Assembly: GCF_033568475.1 (NCBI RefSeq) | Contig: NC_133121.1 | Coordinates: 170,129,716 to 170,193,715, forward strand | Length of the DNA stretch: 64,000 bases | Reading direction: 5' to 3' | Source of the DNA: Henckelia pumila | Taxonomy: Eukaryota; Streptophyta; Magnoliopsida; Lamiales; Gesneriaceae | Shown: positions 46,740 to 57,299 of the stretch, one piece after another | Numbering within the stretch: position 1 is the stretch's first letter | Layout of the letters: each line of letters starts with the position of its first letter | Program-made: the position numbers and the translations under genes | The notes under the pieces: generated by a model | What the model was told of the DNA's origin: nothing | The model's input: only the letters and a program-made list of their open reading frames with translations | The model's database searches: none

Positions 46740-48010
46740 TGTTGAATCCGACATTTTGGTGATAACAAACAACAACTCATTGTATAGGAATGTGCTGCCA
46801 ATCTTTTGTATTTCAGGAATCTACTACAACTCCTACCGCAACCGTCTAAACCCTTCAAGTTATCTACCGGAAGCTTGTCAACCGCCTTTGTCTCTCGACC
46901 GGTTGCAGTCACAAGCCTATCGACTGGTTATTCAAACCAGCAGAGGATAAATCTATCTACCGGTAGAATGCCAACTGCTTATCAAGATATCTCAAGACAA
47001 GTACTTGTGACAAGACGTTGATTGCAAAATCTTTATCAAAAGCAGAACCGGCGTATCAGAAGATCTGTTGACTCTTGCATCGAGACAACAGGTTGCACTA
47101 AAATGGCAAAAATGCAGAATGGCTACAGATAAAGCATTCGACCGTTTATACCAGTTTTGGACCCTGGAAGTTGTCTGCATTTAAAGAAGTGTACGATCTT
47201 CATGCAGAATCATCAATGCATTTATGAAGCATTAAGTGTGCATTCAATGCAGCATCAGAACGTTCAAAATAAAGACGTTGATGATTGACCTATATAAAGG
47301 GAAGATTGCTAAAGAAGTGAAAGAGAAGATAAGAAACACGAAAAATCTCAATCAACTCAATCACTTGAATACTATCAGAAGTCCTCATCTGATATACTGA
47401 AGCAATACTTGAGCACACTTTCAAGATCATTCACTTGCTGCTCAAATAAACCCTCGCCTACAGCTTACATATCTGATCTTCAAGGATCATCCCAGGGTTT
47501 CCAAGCCTCTCGACCGCTCTGCAGTTTGAGAAGCTCAACCGGACTGTACTCATTATTGAAGAGACTTGAAGCTACTCTGAAAGCTTCCACCAGTCTGATA
47601 AGAACTGAGAATCTTATCTGTGTAAATCTAGGAGTTTCGGATTACGCATTGGATAAGTCCTAAGTCTGAAGTGGGTGTATTGCAAGACGTTGTAATAACC
47701 AAAGTCTTCTAGTGAATTCCTTCCTAAGTGGAAGAAGGGGAGACGTAGAAGGATTAAGCCTTCGAACTTCCATAAATCGTGCCTTAGTCTTTACTGTTAT
47801 TTATCTTACATATTGCTCATACATTGTGTTATAAACTTTGCATCACTAAAACCTCTGAACTATTTCCGCACTATTTAAGTTGTTCAAACCGTTTTAGAAG
47901 TTGAGAAAACAGATTAAGTGAACTAAACTTCACTTGATCATTTTGAAAAGAAAGAAGAAAAGTTTCAGAGTGTATTCACCCCCCCTCTACCCTCTGAACC
48001 GATCCCAACA
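46740..48010 (+). repeat. 3' LTR of SIRE-B
   Basis: 1271 bp. Differs from the 5' LTR at about five bases (near 46941, 47020, 47111, 47338 and 47787) and by a 7-C instead of a 1-C tract. Followed by ATGTG. Confidence 0.95.
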
Positions 48011-48015
48011 ATGTG

Positions 48016-48620
48016 GAATTAGGGTGCCCCCGCGCCCGGGACATGGCGCACTCGCGCCAGATCTTCAAAGTGGCGGAGAAGCCTCCACGCCCGTTTCAGC
48101 GCCCCCGTGCCGTATGTCTTCACAAACACACACACTTTGGTGTGTTAGTGTGTGTGCATGTGGGAATTTTAGTATTTTGATGTTTTTGCTATTTTTTAGT
48201 ATTTTAAGTCTACTAGGAAATTTTTTGTGATATCTTTCTGATATCTTTTGCATTATCTTTTATTATTTTGAGTTGTAAACAATATGTAACACTATATTGC
48301 TCATTATTAAATAGGATTCAGCTTTTATTGATCAATTAAAATTCTCTCAAGAATTTTGTGAAGCTTTTTGTTTTGTTCTTAAAAAATCAAACTTATCAAA
48401 GTTTCATAGACTTTGTGGCGTTTGTCGATTGATTTTCTTCGTGAATTTTCATAAACAAGTTTTCTGAAGGTTCCGTTGTAATTAATTGTTTATTCCGCGA
48501 TTATCTGTTGCTAGTTTCAAGTAAACTAGATGTGGATATTCAAAATTTTCTTGATTCAAAGATTGGGAAAACAATTTTGATTTTTTTTGTTATTGAACTG
48601 AGGGTGCGATTCTTTATAAT
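48016..48620 (+). repeat. Relic repeat interrupted by SIRE-B (right part)
   Basis: Continues 25979-26108. It has a GC-rich patch (48024-48115, GCGCCCGGG, GGCGCACTCGCGCC and similar) followed by AT-rich sequence resembling a decayed LTR. No coding sequence recognised; lineage unknown. From 48620 to 48874 I see only AT-rich DNA. Confidence 0.45.
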
Positions 48621-48885
48621 CGTATTTGCTTTTCATGACATTAAAGATTCTTATCACAAATGAGACAAAAAGGTTTATTACCAATCTTATAAACTTAGAG
48701 TAGGTCCTTTATCAATCATGTTCATATTTACAATAAAAAATAATATATATATTTTTCTCTCTCAGGTTTTTTCAGAAAATATTTTCATGTTGATATTATT
48801 AAATTATGTGAGCATGTAGATAGAAACGATTACTAATATATACAACTCTTTGATGATACGTGCATATATATGCATATAAAAAATG

Positions 48886-49180
48886 AGTAAAATTCATTTT
48901 GATTCACGAACTATTGGTAAAATGTCAAATTGGTACACGAACTATTGAAAATGGTTTAATTGTTACATAATCAACTTATAAAGTCAATTTTACCCTTCAC
49001 CCACATTATTTTAAAGTCTAATATTTTTGTTAAATTAAAATAGATACACGATTCATTTTTTAAAATTATTTTATTAATAAAATTATAAACATATATTTAT
49101 ATTTATTTAAATTTTATATTATAGAAAAGAGATCGTACTCATTGTACGAAACATCGTAAATATTAATTAATACAAATATG

Positions 49181-49244
<64 letters not shown>

Positions 49245-49688
49245 ACAATTGATAAATTATATATTCAAAAGTAATATATATTAAAAATATATAATAAAAG
49301 ATATATATTTTTCTGTTTATCTGTGTTATAATATTATTCTTATATTAATCAAATTATTTTTGAGCCAGATATAAATCAAATTAAAAATTATATATATGTG
49401 TGTGTTTTTCATTTATAATCTATAAATTTTATGTTAGAATATTTTTTCGTATAATGATATATAATATTTTTTTATAGTATGGTAATTAGTAAATATGAAT
49501 TTATATTTACAATTGTAATTAATAATATAATTTAAAAGACAAAAATATGTATGTAGTCCAATTAATCAATTTAATAACAATATTCAATTTAGAAGCAATT
49601 TAATTAAAGGGCAAAATTAACTTTTGAGTTTGATTATATACCAATTAAACTATTTTCAATAGTTCGTGTATCAAAATAATTTTTGTTG
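48886..49688. mobile_element. Inverted-repeat element with 11-bp duplication (MITE-like)
   Basis: The ends are imperfect inverted repeats over about 110 bp: ATTTTGATTCACGAACTATT at about 48897 against the complement of AATAGTTCGTGTATCAAAAT at about 49656. A direct repeat TATAAAAAATG flanks it (48875-48885 and 49689-49699). It has no ORF, is strongly AT-rich inside and contains a (CA)n(TA)n microsatellite. The duplication length suggests a Mutator-type mover, but the superfamily is not certain. It ends 225 bp before the ATG of the next gene. Confidence 0.6.
49187..49244. repeat. Compound (CA)n(TA)n microsatellite
   Basis: An uninterrupted CA run is followed by a TA run inside the inverted-repeat element. 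Confidence 0.9.
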
Positions 49689-49846
49689 TATAAAAAATGG
49701 GTAAATACAAAAAAAAATTTGTTATTAATTAAACAGTGGATTCATCAAATATTAAGACGCACAATTTAAAACAAAATTAATTCTTCCAAAACTTGTCATG
49801 CCAAAAAAATCCCACACGTTTCTCTCCAAAAACTTGTAATTCATTC

Positions 49847-49917
49847 ATGGCAAAAACATCCATCAGAATCCGCAAAACCCTAGAAAAACAGCCTTTGTTT
49901 TCTGCATGAAATCATGA
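49847..49917 (+). promoter_or_regulatory. Two possible upstream ORFs before the glycosyltransferase-like gene
   Basis: ATG 49847 opens a 20-codon frame closed by TGA at 49907-49909. ATG 49906 opens a 3-codon frame whose TGA (49915-49917) overlaps the main ATG as ATGA. They matter only if the transcript starts upstream of 49847, which I cannot tell. Confidence 0.35.
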
Positions 49918-52830
49918 AGAACCCCATCAAATTCCTCCCTCACTCTCCCCGGCGGTTACTGGCTCTCGATTGGCGGATCCTGCTCCTCATTCTCTTCCCC
50001 CTCACGTTCCTCATCTACCTCTCCCTCTCCTCCACCACCTCCGTCTCCGGTTTCAAATCCATTTTCGCCAATACCCATAATCCAATCCCCCCTGCCCATC
50101 CTCCGAGGATCGCCGTTTGTTTGGTCGGCGGGGCCCGGAGATTCGAACTCACCGGTCCTTCAATCGTGGAGAGAATCCTTAGGGTTTACGGTAATTCGGA
50201 TCTCTTCCTCCACAGCCCTTTGGATTCCAACGCGTACAAGCTCTCGTTGCTTAAGGAAGCGCCTCGTATCGCCGCCGTGAAGATATTCGTGCCGGGGACG
50301 ATACCCGTCACGGAGGCGCAGAGCCGGGTTCTCACCGCTCAGAATTCGCCCAACGGCGTGCAGGTACTTTTAAAATCTTTGAATGCAGATGCATGTTTGA
50401 TTGGTTTGATGATTTTATGGTTATGAAATTTTATCATGTGTGGATTCATTCACTGTGCTCATGTTGCTAATTAATACTTTTGGTTGCTTAATTGATTGGC
50501 CTTTAATAAAACAATTCTAACTCATTTTCTTTTGTATGTATATAACACGTACAATTCAGTTATATATATGAAATATTTTTGAATCGAGTATTTGTTGTTT
50601 CACCAAAATTATAGTGGATAGTAACATATTTTTCTTAACAGAAGAATAATTCTTGTTTTTCAAATGATCCATCTTCTAAAAATGTCACGAACTGCCAAAT
50701 AATTAAAACCGAATGTGTGATTTGAATTTCGATACGTAGTGTTTATTGTTTTTTTTTTCCCTAAATTTATAACCGATAAAAATGATATAACTAAAATCAT
50801 TTACAAAATTCTTATGAGATCGTAGTTAAAAGTAGTGCATTTCAATGTATAAGTATGTCTGGACCGATTCAAACCATCTCACAAGTATCATGGACTTATG
50901 AGACCGTTTAAAAAAAACTTTTTAAATCAATTTAAGTCGTAGGATTTCGATACGGTTATCATCTCGTGATTGGGGTCAAGTAATTATAAATATGATATCG
51001 ATTGGGGTTACAACAAACTATGAAATTTATATGATGCATTAGGAAAAAATATAGTTTAAAAAAAATATTACTTTAGTTGGTGGGTAAAGTATCAATGGAT
51101 AGGTGGGGTTTGTTTGTATGTTGTAACCGTCGCTGGCTAATGATTATTGGTTGGTTGGTGTGATTTGCATGCCCTTAGATACTACGCTTCCCTTTATATA
51201 ACATTAAATATTTGAATATTAATTTTCTAGTCATAACGATAACGATAGCTGGTCTTGAGTTTTGCATAAAAATAATAATAATTTTGAAAAATTCAAGTTT
51301 GGCCCCAAATTTAGTCGGCCTCGCTCTCTCGTTTGGTCAGGCCTGAGCTCATGGTTATGTCTAGAAATTCACAGGCTTTAATTAAAGTTTGGCGAATATC
51401 TTAATTGTTATGTCCTGTACGTGGTTAGGCACCCATTAATATGGGTGAATTTTTTTATTTTTTTTTATGTTTTTAAATTAAATTATCAGGGTGTGATTTT
51501 CCTACAGAAATTTTATATACACCGTATACGAGAAATATTTTTTTGGGTAAATTATCAGTTAATTTGAAATTAATAGATAAGCTTTTCATGAGATTTTATT
51601 TGATTGACAAAATTAAATTTGGTCTCCTACCTAGTTTTCTTTTTCCCTCAATTATTAGGTCCTTTTAAGTTTTCAAGCTATTGATATTTAGTCATGTACG
51701 TAAGTCTCACTTTTAGTTTTTTTTTCACCGGAGTGTTGACGAGGAGCCGGAAATTGATCATGTCTCACCAGAAATTGATGAAATGACGTCGGAGTTTTTT
51801 ACACAAAGTTGAAGTTGGGACTTGGGACTTTCCTAAGAGTGCTGTTGTATGCTCTCTTAAAATGAATGTTCAATTCTAGTTGTGTCATGCACTTTTGGCT
51901 CCATATAATAATCAATCTTCCTATAATAAATTATACAATTGTTTCCTTCTCAGATATTATTATATGATTGATAAATTATTTGTATATAATATGATAAATG
52001 GGGGTACAATGGTCATTTCGTCTCACATTCAGTCCTTTTTTTCCCTCTCGTTATAGGGCTTATTGCAGTATTTCAATCTGGTAGAAGGATGCCTAGCAAT
52101 GATTAAAGAACACCAAGAGAAGAACAACTTCACGTATGACTGGATTATTAGAACCCGAGTCGACGGGTATTGGTCAGCTCCGTTAGGACCCGAAAACTTT
52201 GTTCCCGGACAATACCTAGTCCCACCGGGTTCCTCGTATGGTGGCCTGAATGACCGTTTTGGCCTTGGTGATTTCAACACCTCCGTGGTGGCGCTCTCTA
52301 GACTTTCATTGGTTCCGCAACTGGATTCTGCTGGGTTAACCCAACTCAATTCGGAGCGTGCTTTCAAGGCCCAACTTGTGACTCAAAAAGTCCAATACAC
52401 GACCAAACCCCTTCCATTTTGTGTGGTGACGGATCGTAGATACGCTTTTCCTCCGGCCCGTTTCGGTGTCCCCGTGGCCTCGTTATCGAGCCCCGGTCCA
52501 CTCAGCGGTGCTAAATGCAGGCCGTGTAGGCCCGCATGCAGTGGATCATGTGTTGGGCCTATCATGAATGGGCTTGCTAAATGGTGGAGCTGGACTGAGT
52601 GGGCTAACAACACATTAGAGCTTTGTGATGCACATGATGAGTGGGAAAATAAGTGGGAGGAATTATTTGATAATGTGGCTGGTTTTAATCTAACCTCTAT
52701 GAGAAAGAATGTTTGGGCTTTGGAAATGGACCAGTGTGTGAATTGGTTTGAGGAAATGAGGAGACGGACAGCCCAATGGATCGCCCCACAAGCTCGGGAA
52801 ATTTGTGGGCTGGGCTTGAGACCGAAATGA
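49914..52830 (+). CDS. DUF7796-type, glycosyltransferase-like single-pass membrane protein (two exons, 407 aa)
   Basis: Exon 1 49914-50363 (150 codons), exon 2 52057-52830 (257 codons plus TGA). The donor is CAG/GTACTT, the acceptor TTATAG/GGC, phase 0, and the join GVQ-GLLQYFN is natural for the family. Residues about 22-38 form a membrane anchor after a basic N-terminus, a type II Golgi-like topology. The lumenal part starts with PRIAVCLVGGARRFELTGPS, has a DxD-like RTRVDGYW segment, a Cys-rich KCRPCRPACSGSC cluster and several N-glycosylation sites. Plant homologues are annotated as 'transferring glycosyl group transferase'/DUF7796 (from memory); donor and acceptor sugars are unknown. The frame is intact and the length usual, so it is probably a working gene. 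Confidence 0.88.
50364..52056 (+). other. Intron of the glycosyltransferase-like gene (1693 bp)
   Basis: GT...AG, AT-rich. The exon 1 frame runs only to a stop at 50424-50426, within the intron. No nested gene seen; 50810-50930 resembles a decayed short repeat with TGAGACCGTTT words also present near 54870-55040. Confidence 0.85.
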
Positions 52831-53085
52831 GGGGGCATTTAAGAACATTTAATTATTTAAAAAAATTAAAAAAATTATAGTACATCTTTAAAGAAATTTT
52901 GGAAAGAAAATATTTTTATGGATGGAATTATTTTTCCCCTTTGCTTTCTTTTATTTATTTGTAAAATATATATTCCTTTTTTGCCCTTCACAAATCACAC
53001 CTATAAATACGTAGGACCAAACAATTGGACAACAATGTCTAATGTCCCACGTTTGATGTGTGTGTATAACGGTCGCACTAATAAT

Positions 53086-53351
53086 GGGCTAATTGCATTC
53101 ACACCCCCTATGAAAAGTCTAAAAGGTATAAAACTTCCTTTGTAAAATTAATAGCATGTTAGACTCTATATTTTAAAAAAAATTAGCATAAAAACCCATT
53201 TGAGAGGGTATAAATGTGTCCGAGTTTGTATAACATAGGGGTGAAATGTGCTACATTTTAAAAAACTGATGGATGTATTAGTCTATTAATATTTCTTAGG
53301 GGGTTTTATGTCTTTTAGACTTTTCACAGGGGGTGTGAATGTAATTAGCCC
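53086..53351. mobile_element. Mutator-like MITE (266 bp) downstream of the glycosyltransferase-like gene
   Basis: Terminal inverted repeats of about 60 bp start GGGCTAATTGCATTCACACC and end as its near-complement. A 10-bp direct duplication CACTAATAAT flanks it (53076-53085 and 53352-53361). Noncoding. TIR length and duplication size fit nonautonomous Mutator-like elements. It lies 255 bp after the stop codon, possibly within the 3' UTR. Confidence 0.8.
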
Positions 53352-53361
53352 CACTAATAAT

Positions 53362-54084
53362 TATTAAAAAGAAAATAATAAATTCATGCAACAAATGAAA
53401 ATTTCTCAATTTAAAAAACGACATTTATCTCCATGTTATTTCAAATATATTATAATTATTATTAAAATTGTATAACTCGATATAAATTCAATTAAAATCT
53501 ACTTGAATTTCATTTATCTAACCAGTTAAACGAATTTGAAACATATGGATTTTATATTTACATTTATATGCATAATTAGGATCGAAGAATGAGTACATTG
53601 CCACTAATAGTCTAATATGCCATACAATCATATAAACTTCACAAATTTGTTCGAAATTGCACGATTCGTCCAAAATTTTCTACATATCTATACCTATTTA
53701 TTAAATGAGAGGGGCTTAAAGAAACCAACTTGATCTCTTGATATGACTTTAATTTGAATTTCAAATTATTTGAAAATAAATGGTGGGAATTAACTAATAT
53801 AAATATATAATTCATGATTTTTTAACTACTCCTCATACACTTATGACTAATATTTAACCCAAAAAATATTCATTTTATGTTCCCATAAATTTATTAGATT
53901 TTTTTTCCAAAATTAATTTTAATAAAAAAATCAAATTTTTCTTCCCAAAAATTTATTATATTCTTTTCAAAAATTAATTTTAATAAAAAAATCAAATTTT
54001 TCGTCACACATAATAAGTGTGCAAATACGCTAGTTTTGTTTGTGACCCAACCATTCGTTTGTTTGTTAAGTGCCATCTCCACCA
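53362..54084. other. Intergenic AT-rich DNA, nothing recognised
   Basis: No ORF or RNA gene supported. A roughly 55-bp AAAATTAATTTTAATAAAAAAATCAAA-like segment is duplicated at about 53910-54003. Confidence 0.6.
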
Positions 54085-54089
54085 AATGA

Positions 54090-54243
54090 CACTAAAAAAC
54101 GTGAGACATATATATATATCTCCATTTTCACAAAAACAATACTAGAAAACGTCAACGTGAGACATATATATATATCTCCATTTTCACAAAAACAATACTG
54201 GAAAACGTCATTTTCCAAAAATATAATAATACTAAAAAACGTG

Positions 54244-54286
<43 letters not shown>

Positions 54287-54315
54287 CACGTTCACCAAAC
54301 AACGCTAAAAACGTG
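54090..54315. repeat. 56-bp tandem repeat with TA microsatellite
   Basis: CGTGAGACATATATATATAT followed by CTCCATTTTCACAAAAACAA occurs at 54100 and 54156 (period 56). A degenerate third unit carries an expanded TA run (54247-54283). Long ORFs on both strands here are products of the repeat. Confidence 0.85.
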
Positions 54316-54867
54316 CTACAAATGATTGATGAAAATGGATTGTTACATAAACATTCCACTGCCCACAATTAACCATATTCAAAATTAACCAACTAGAATA
54401 TCAATTATTAGCAGCCCCAAAATTAGAATATTGATTTTGCCGCATTAAAACATTGAACTAAGGCAAAGTTAGGTAGAAAGAATAAACTAAAATAAGTATG
54501 TGAAGTCAACCAAAATAAATTAAAAATTAAAAACATTGAAACTTATATACTCATGTGAGTTCATTGTAACCAACAAAAATTCCAACTAATTATTGACTGA
54601 TCTTAGCTAGACGCCGTTGTTATGTTACAAAGTTGGAAACAAAAAAAAATTCAATTCTAGAAAACAAGAATCAAGTCAAATAGTTCTTAAAGAGGGGATT
54701 GGCACATCAAAGAAATATGAATATTGAAATCGAAAAATATTATCATGACTTAAAAAATGTTTGACTTTTCAGGTGTCACGCAATTGAACCAAAATATCCA
54801 AACATTAAAAGTTTTTTTTTTGAGTGTCGAAATATAAATAGTTAACATAATATATAAGAGAATGACT
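54316..54867. other. Intergenic AT-rich DNA, nothing recognised
   Basis: No gene, RNA or clear repeat structure seen. Confidence 0.6.
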
Positions 54868-55040
54868 CTTGTAAAATGGTCTTATCTATATATGTGAGAC
54901 GAGTCGACTCAATCCATACTTGTACTGAAAAATAATATTTTTGACATAAAAATTTATACTTTTTATAAGACGGATTGAATCAGATATCATATATTATAAA
55001 AATGAGCCGTGAAACGGTCTCATTGAAGTTTTTGTGATAT
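54868..55040. mobile_element. Decayed MITE-like repeat (GTCTCA-end type)
   Basis: Partly inverted ends: TTGTAAAATGGTCTTAT and TGAAACGGTCTCATTGAAG, with internal words ACTTTTTATAAGACGGATTGA and GACGAGTCGACTCAATCC that resemble a short repeat common in plant genomes (recognised from memory). Confidence 0.45.
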
Positions 55041-55640
55041 ATTAATTAAACCAAAGTTTAACAACTTAATGAACGAAAACTCAAAAAAGGTCAAGTTAAT
55101 TAATTGGGAAAAAAAAAAATCATTTTCCCAATCATCTTTTCTTAATAATTGATCCGACATGACATTTATGGATACAAAGTATGTGTTGAATCTTATCATA
55201 TCGATTATATGATTAAAAATTTGTGCACTTTAATTATAGTTGATATATATGAGTGCCATAATATTCGAATATTTTGTGTTGTATAATAATAGTTATAGAT
55301 CGAATATTGTATTTTAATTAGCACGTCACATAGTCAACCATCACATAATAGCCAAGTAAGGTAATCATTTTCTTCAAGCATTGAGTACTAATTTTATACC
55401 ACAAATAAATCCACTTCTTAAATGTGTTACCCGTGGATTAATTAATGGCATAGTATACATTAATAGGCATCAGTGGATACAGGAATTCAATTAAAAGGAA
55501 TGAAATAAAAAAATCCGATTATCCGAAATATAAAAAACATATATCTGAATTCTGATTAATATATAATCATGACAAATTTAAACACATTCTAATTTCTTTA
55601 GAGTTGGATTCGAACCATAACTTATTTTCTTTGAAAAAAA
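55041..55640. other. Intergenic AT-rich DNA, nothing recognised
   Basis: No gene, RNA or clear repeat structure seen. Confidence 0.6.
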
Positions 55641-55805
55641 CATTATGTGAGATAGTTTCATTGGTCGATGTTATGAGACGGATCTCAAATTTGACTTACC
55701 GATAAAAAATCATTACTTTTTATGCCAAAATAATTAGTTTTTATTATAAATATGAGCAAGGTTGATCCGTTTTACGGATAAAGATCCGTGAGATCATATC
55801 AAACC
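55641..55805. mobile_element. Second decayed MITE-like repeat of the same type
   Basis: GTGAGATAGTTTCATTGG...ATGAGACGGATCTCAAAT at one side and TACGGATAAAGATCCGTGAG at the other, with ACTTTTTATGCCAAAATAAT inside. Related to 54868-55040. Confidence 0.45.
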
Positions 55806-55969
55806 TACTCATTTGATAGTTCAATTCGATACCAAGACTACTCTTGGCGAATTTAAACATTAATTACAGTCAAATTCATGCCCACAATAGCTCTTTTTTT
55901 TTTAGCTTTTGTTAAAAAAAAATCAATTCACAAATGATCAAATATATAAAAAAAAAAAGTAATTAACGC

Positions 55970-56156
55970 AGCTCAATTTTCGCGAGCTCACGAGCCGAAC
56001 ATCCTTAAGCTCAAGCTCGATCGGCTCGTGAAAATTGTCGGGCTCAAAATCAAGCTCGGGTTCGGCTCGATAAGCTTAACAAACGAGCTCGAACGAGTTT
56101 TTTACCGAGCCGAACTTCAAATAACTCGCAAACCGTTCGCTTCGTTTGCATCCCTA
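55970..56156 (-). repeat. GAGCTCG/GGCTCG-rich repeat fragment upstream of the DUF241 gene
   Basis: Many palindromic GAGCTC/GCTCGA/CGAGCC words. On the minus strand it begins TAGGGATGCAAACGAA, resembling the ends of a hAT-type nonautonomous repeat widespread in plants (from memory). The other end is not recognisable, so it is probably truncated. It ends about 160 bp before a likely TATA box. Confidence 0.5.
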
Positions 56157-56315
56157 TACATAACAATTGACGTCGAAAATATCATAAGTCATATATATAT
56201 ATATATATATGTACATTTTTACCTTTTCGTTTTTGTTTTCTATTTTTTAAAAGTGGAGTCTATATTAAATGCATGCAAGTTGCTTTGTTATTGCTCATCT
56301 ACACATCCCCCACAC

Positions 56316-56323
56316 TATATATA
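56316..56323 (+). promoter_or_regulatory. TATA box of the DUF241 gene
   Basis: TATATATA in the context CACTATATATACAC, 71 bp before the ATG at 56394. The spacing leaves a short 5' UTR of about 40 nt. Confidence 0.6.
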
Positions 56324-56393
56324 CACAAAGTCCAACTGATCACTTCCCCAATATTCATTCCAAAGAATCAGTATACCAATCTTGAGAGCAAAA

Positions 56394-57299
56394 ATGGCCA
56401 CAAAAATGGCGAACAGGTTCCGCAGATCTCTTTCCTTCCCAAACAACCATTCCCACAGCTCTTCGAAAACCCTCCACAACAGGTCCACCAGCCTCCCTTG
56501 CAGATCCCACCCCACAGTCTCCCAACTCGGAGCTGGGATAGCCCATCTCCACTCGTGGATCGCCTCCCGGACCGCCTCCAGCGACTCTTGGCTCTGCGAC
56601 GGCTTGAAGCGGCTCAACTCGGTCCACGACTCGCTCGTCGATCTTCTCCAGCTCCCTCGGACCCGCGACTTGCTAAGGAGAGGAGAGTTCTCGGCTTTCG
56701 TGGAGCTGCTTCTAGACGACTTCCTTGGCTTGGTCGACGTCTACGGGAGGTTCCAAACTCTGGTTTTGAGCCTCAAGGACGAGTGCTCGGCCGCTGAGAT
56801 GGCGGTTCGGAGGAGAGACGGCTTAGAGACCGAGTCTCGTTTGAAGAACCTCAACAGACTCGGCGTCCAAATTGGTAAACTCGGCTCGGATCTCCGATGC
56901 AGAGTCGGGGAGTTCTCCCTTCCCACACCACATGACGATGAAGGATCGGAGCTCTTCGAAACGATAGACGATGTACTTCAGGTCACAAGTTTGGTTTCAG
57001 TTTCCCTTTTTGGTGGGATTTCTGCGTCATTTGCTATCAGAAAACGATCTTACATGGGGCTCATGAGATTAGGGAGATGGACCAAGAATTCGAAGATCCA
57101 AGTGGGTATCCGAAAAATCGAAGAAATCGATTTGGAAAATTTGTGGGTTTTGAGTAAGAAGGTTGAAGAAGCAAGAACTGTGTCCAAGAAACTGCATGAA
57201 CTGGAGGGTTGTTTTGTAGAGATGGAAGGGTGTGGGGAGAGGGCTTTCCGCAGTTTTATCAAAACTAGGGTTTCATTACTCAATTTGCTCACATTATAA
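56394..57299 (+). CDS. DUF241 domain protein (BPS1-like superfamily), single exon, 301 aa
   Basis: The start is the ATG in AAAATGGCC at 56394; the open frame extends 12 nt upstream only through a TTG. A Ser/Arg-rich N-terminus (RFRRSLSFP) precedes a helical domain over about residues 45-295 (HLHSWIASRT, LCDGLKRLNSVHDSLVDLLQLP, FRSFIKTRVSLLNLLT), the pattern of the plant-specific DUF241 family. Molecular function is unknown; relatives are studied in root and shoot development signalling. Intronless, intact, with normal family length. A poly-A run (57342-57360) follows the stop. Confidence 0.88.
   Translation: MATKMANRFRRSLSFPNNHSHSSSKTLHNRSTSLPCRSHPTVSQLGAGIAHLHSWIASRTASSDSWLCDGLKRLNSVHDSLVDLLQLPRTRDLLRRGEFSAFVELLLDDFLGLVDVYGRFQTLVLSLKDECSAAEMAVRRRDGLETESRLKNLNRLGVQIGKLGSDLRCRVGEFSLPTPHDDEGSELFETIDDVLQVTSLVSVSLFGGISASFAIRKRSYMGLMRLGRWTKNSKIQVGIRKIEEIDLENLWVLSKKVEEARTVSKKLHELEGCFVEMEGCGERAFRSFIKTRVSLLNLLTL

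Larger units (their letters stand above)
26109..48010 (+). mobile_element. Sirevirus-type Ty1/copia retrotransposon SIRE-B with a nested Tekay element
   Basis: Complete boundaries: LTRs 26109-27373 and 46740-48010, duplication ATGTG at 26104-26108 and 48011-48015. It is the same family as SIRE-A, with very similar coding sequence. Interrupted at 33417-44183 by a gypsy element. About five substitutions plus a C-tract length change separate its LTRs. Gag has a frameshift and a nonsense codon, pol has four nonsense codons, and ORF3 has a frameshift. It cannot supply its own proteins. Confidence 0.95.

Noticed and set aside
50364..50426. Coding continuation of exon 1 to a 170-aa protein
   Set aside because: The last 20 residues read into a canonical intron; the family continues in exon 2 with a perfect in-phase junction.
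52383..52838. 151-aa minus-strand ORF
   Set aside because: Exact shadow of exon 2 of the glycosyltransferase-like gene, whose protein has clear family features.
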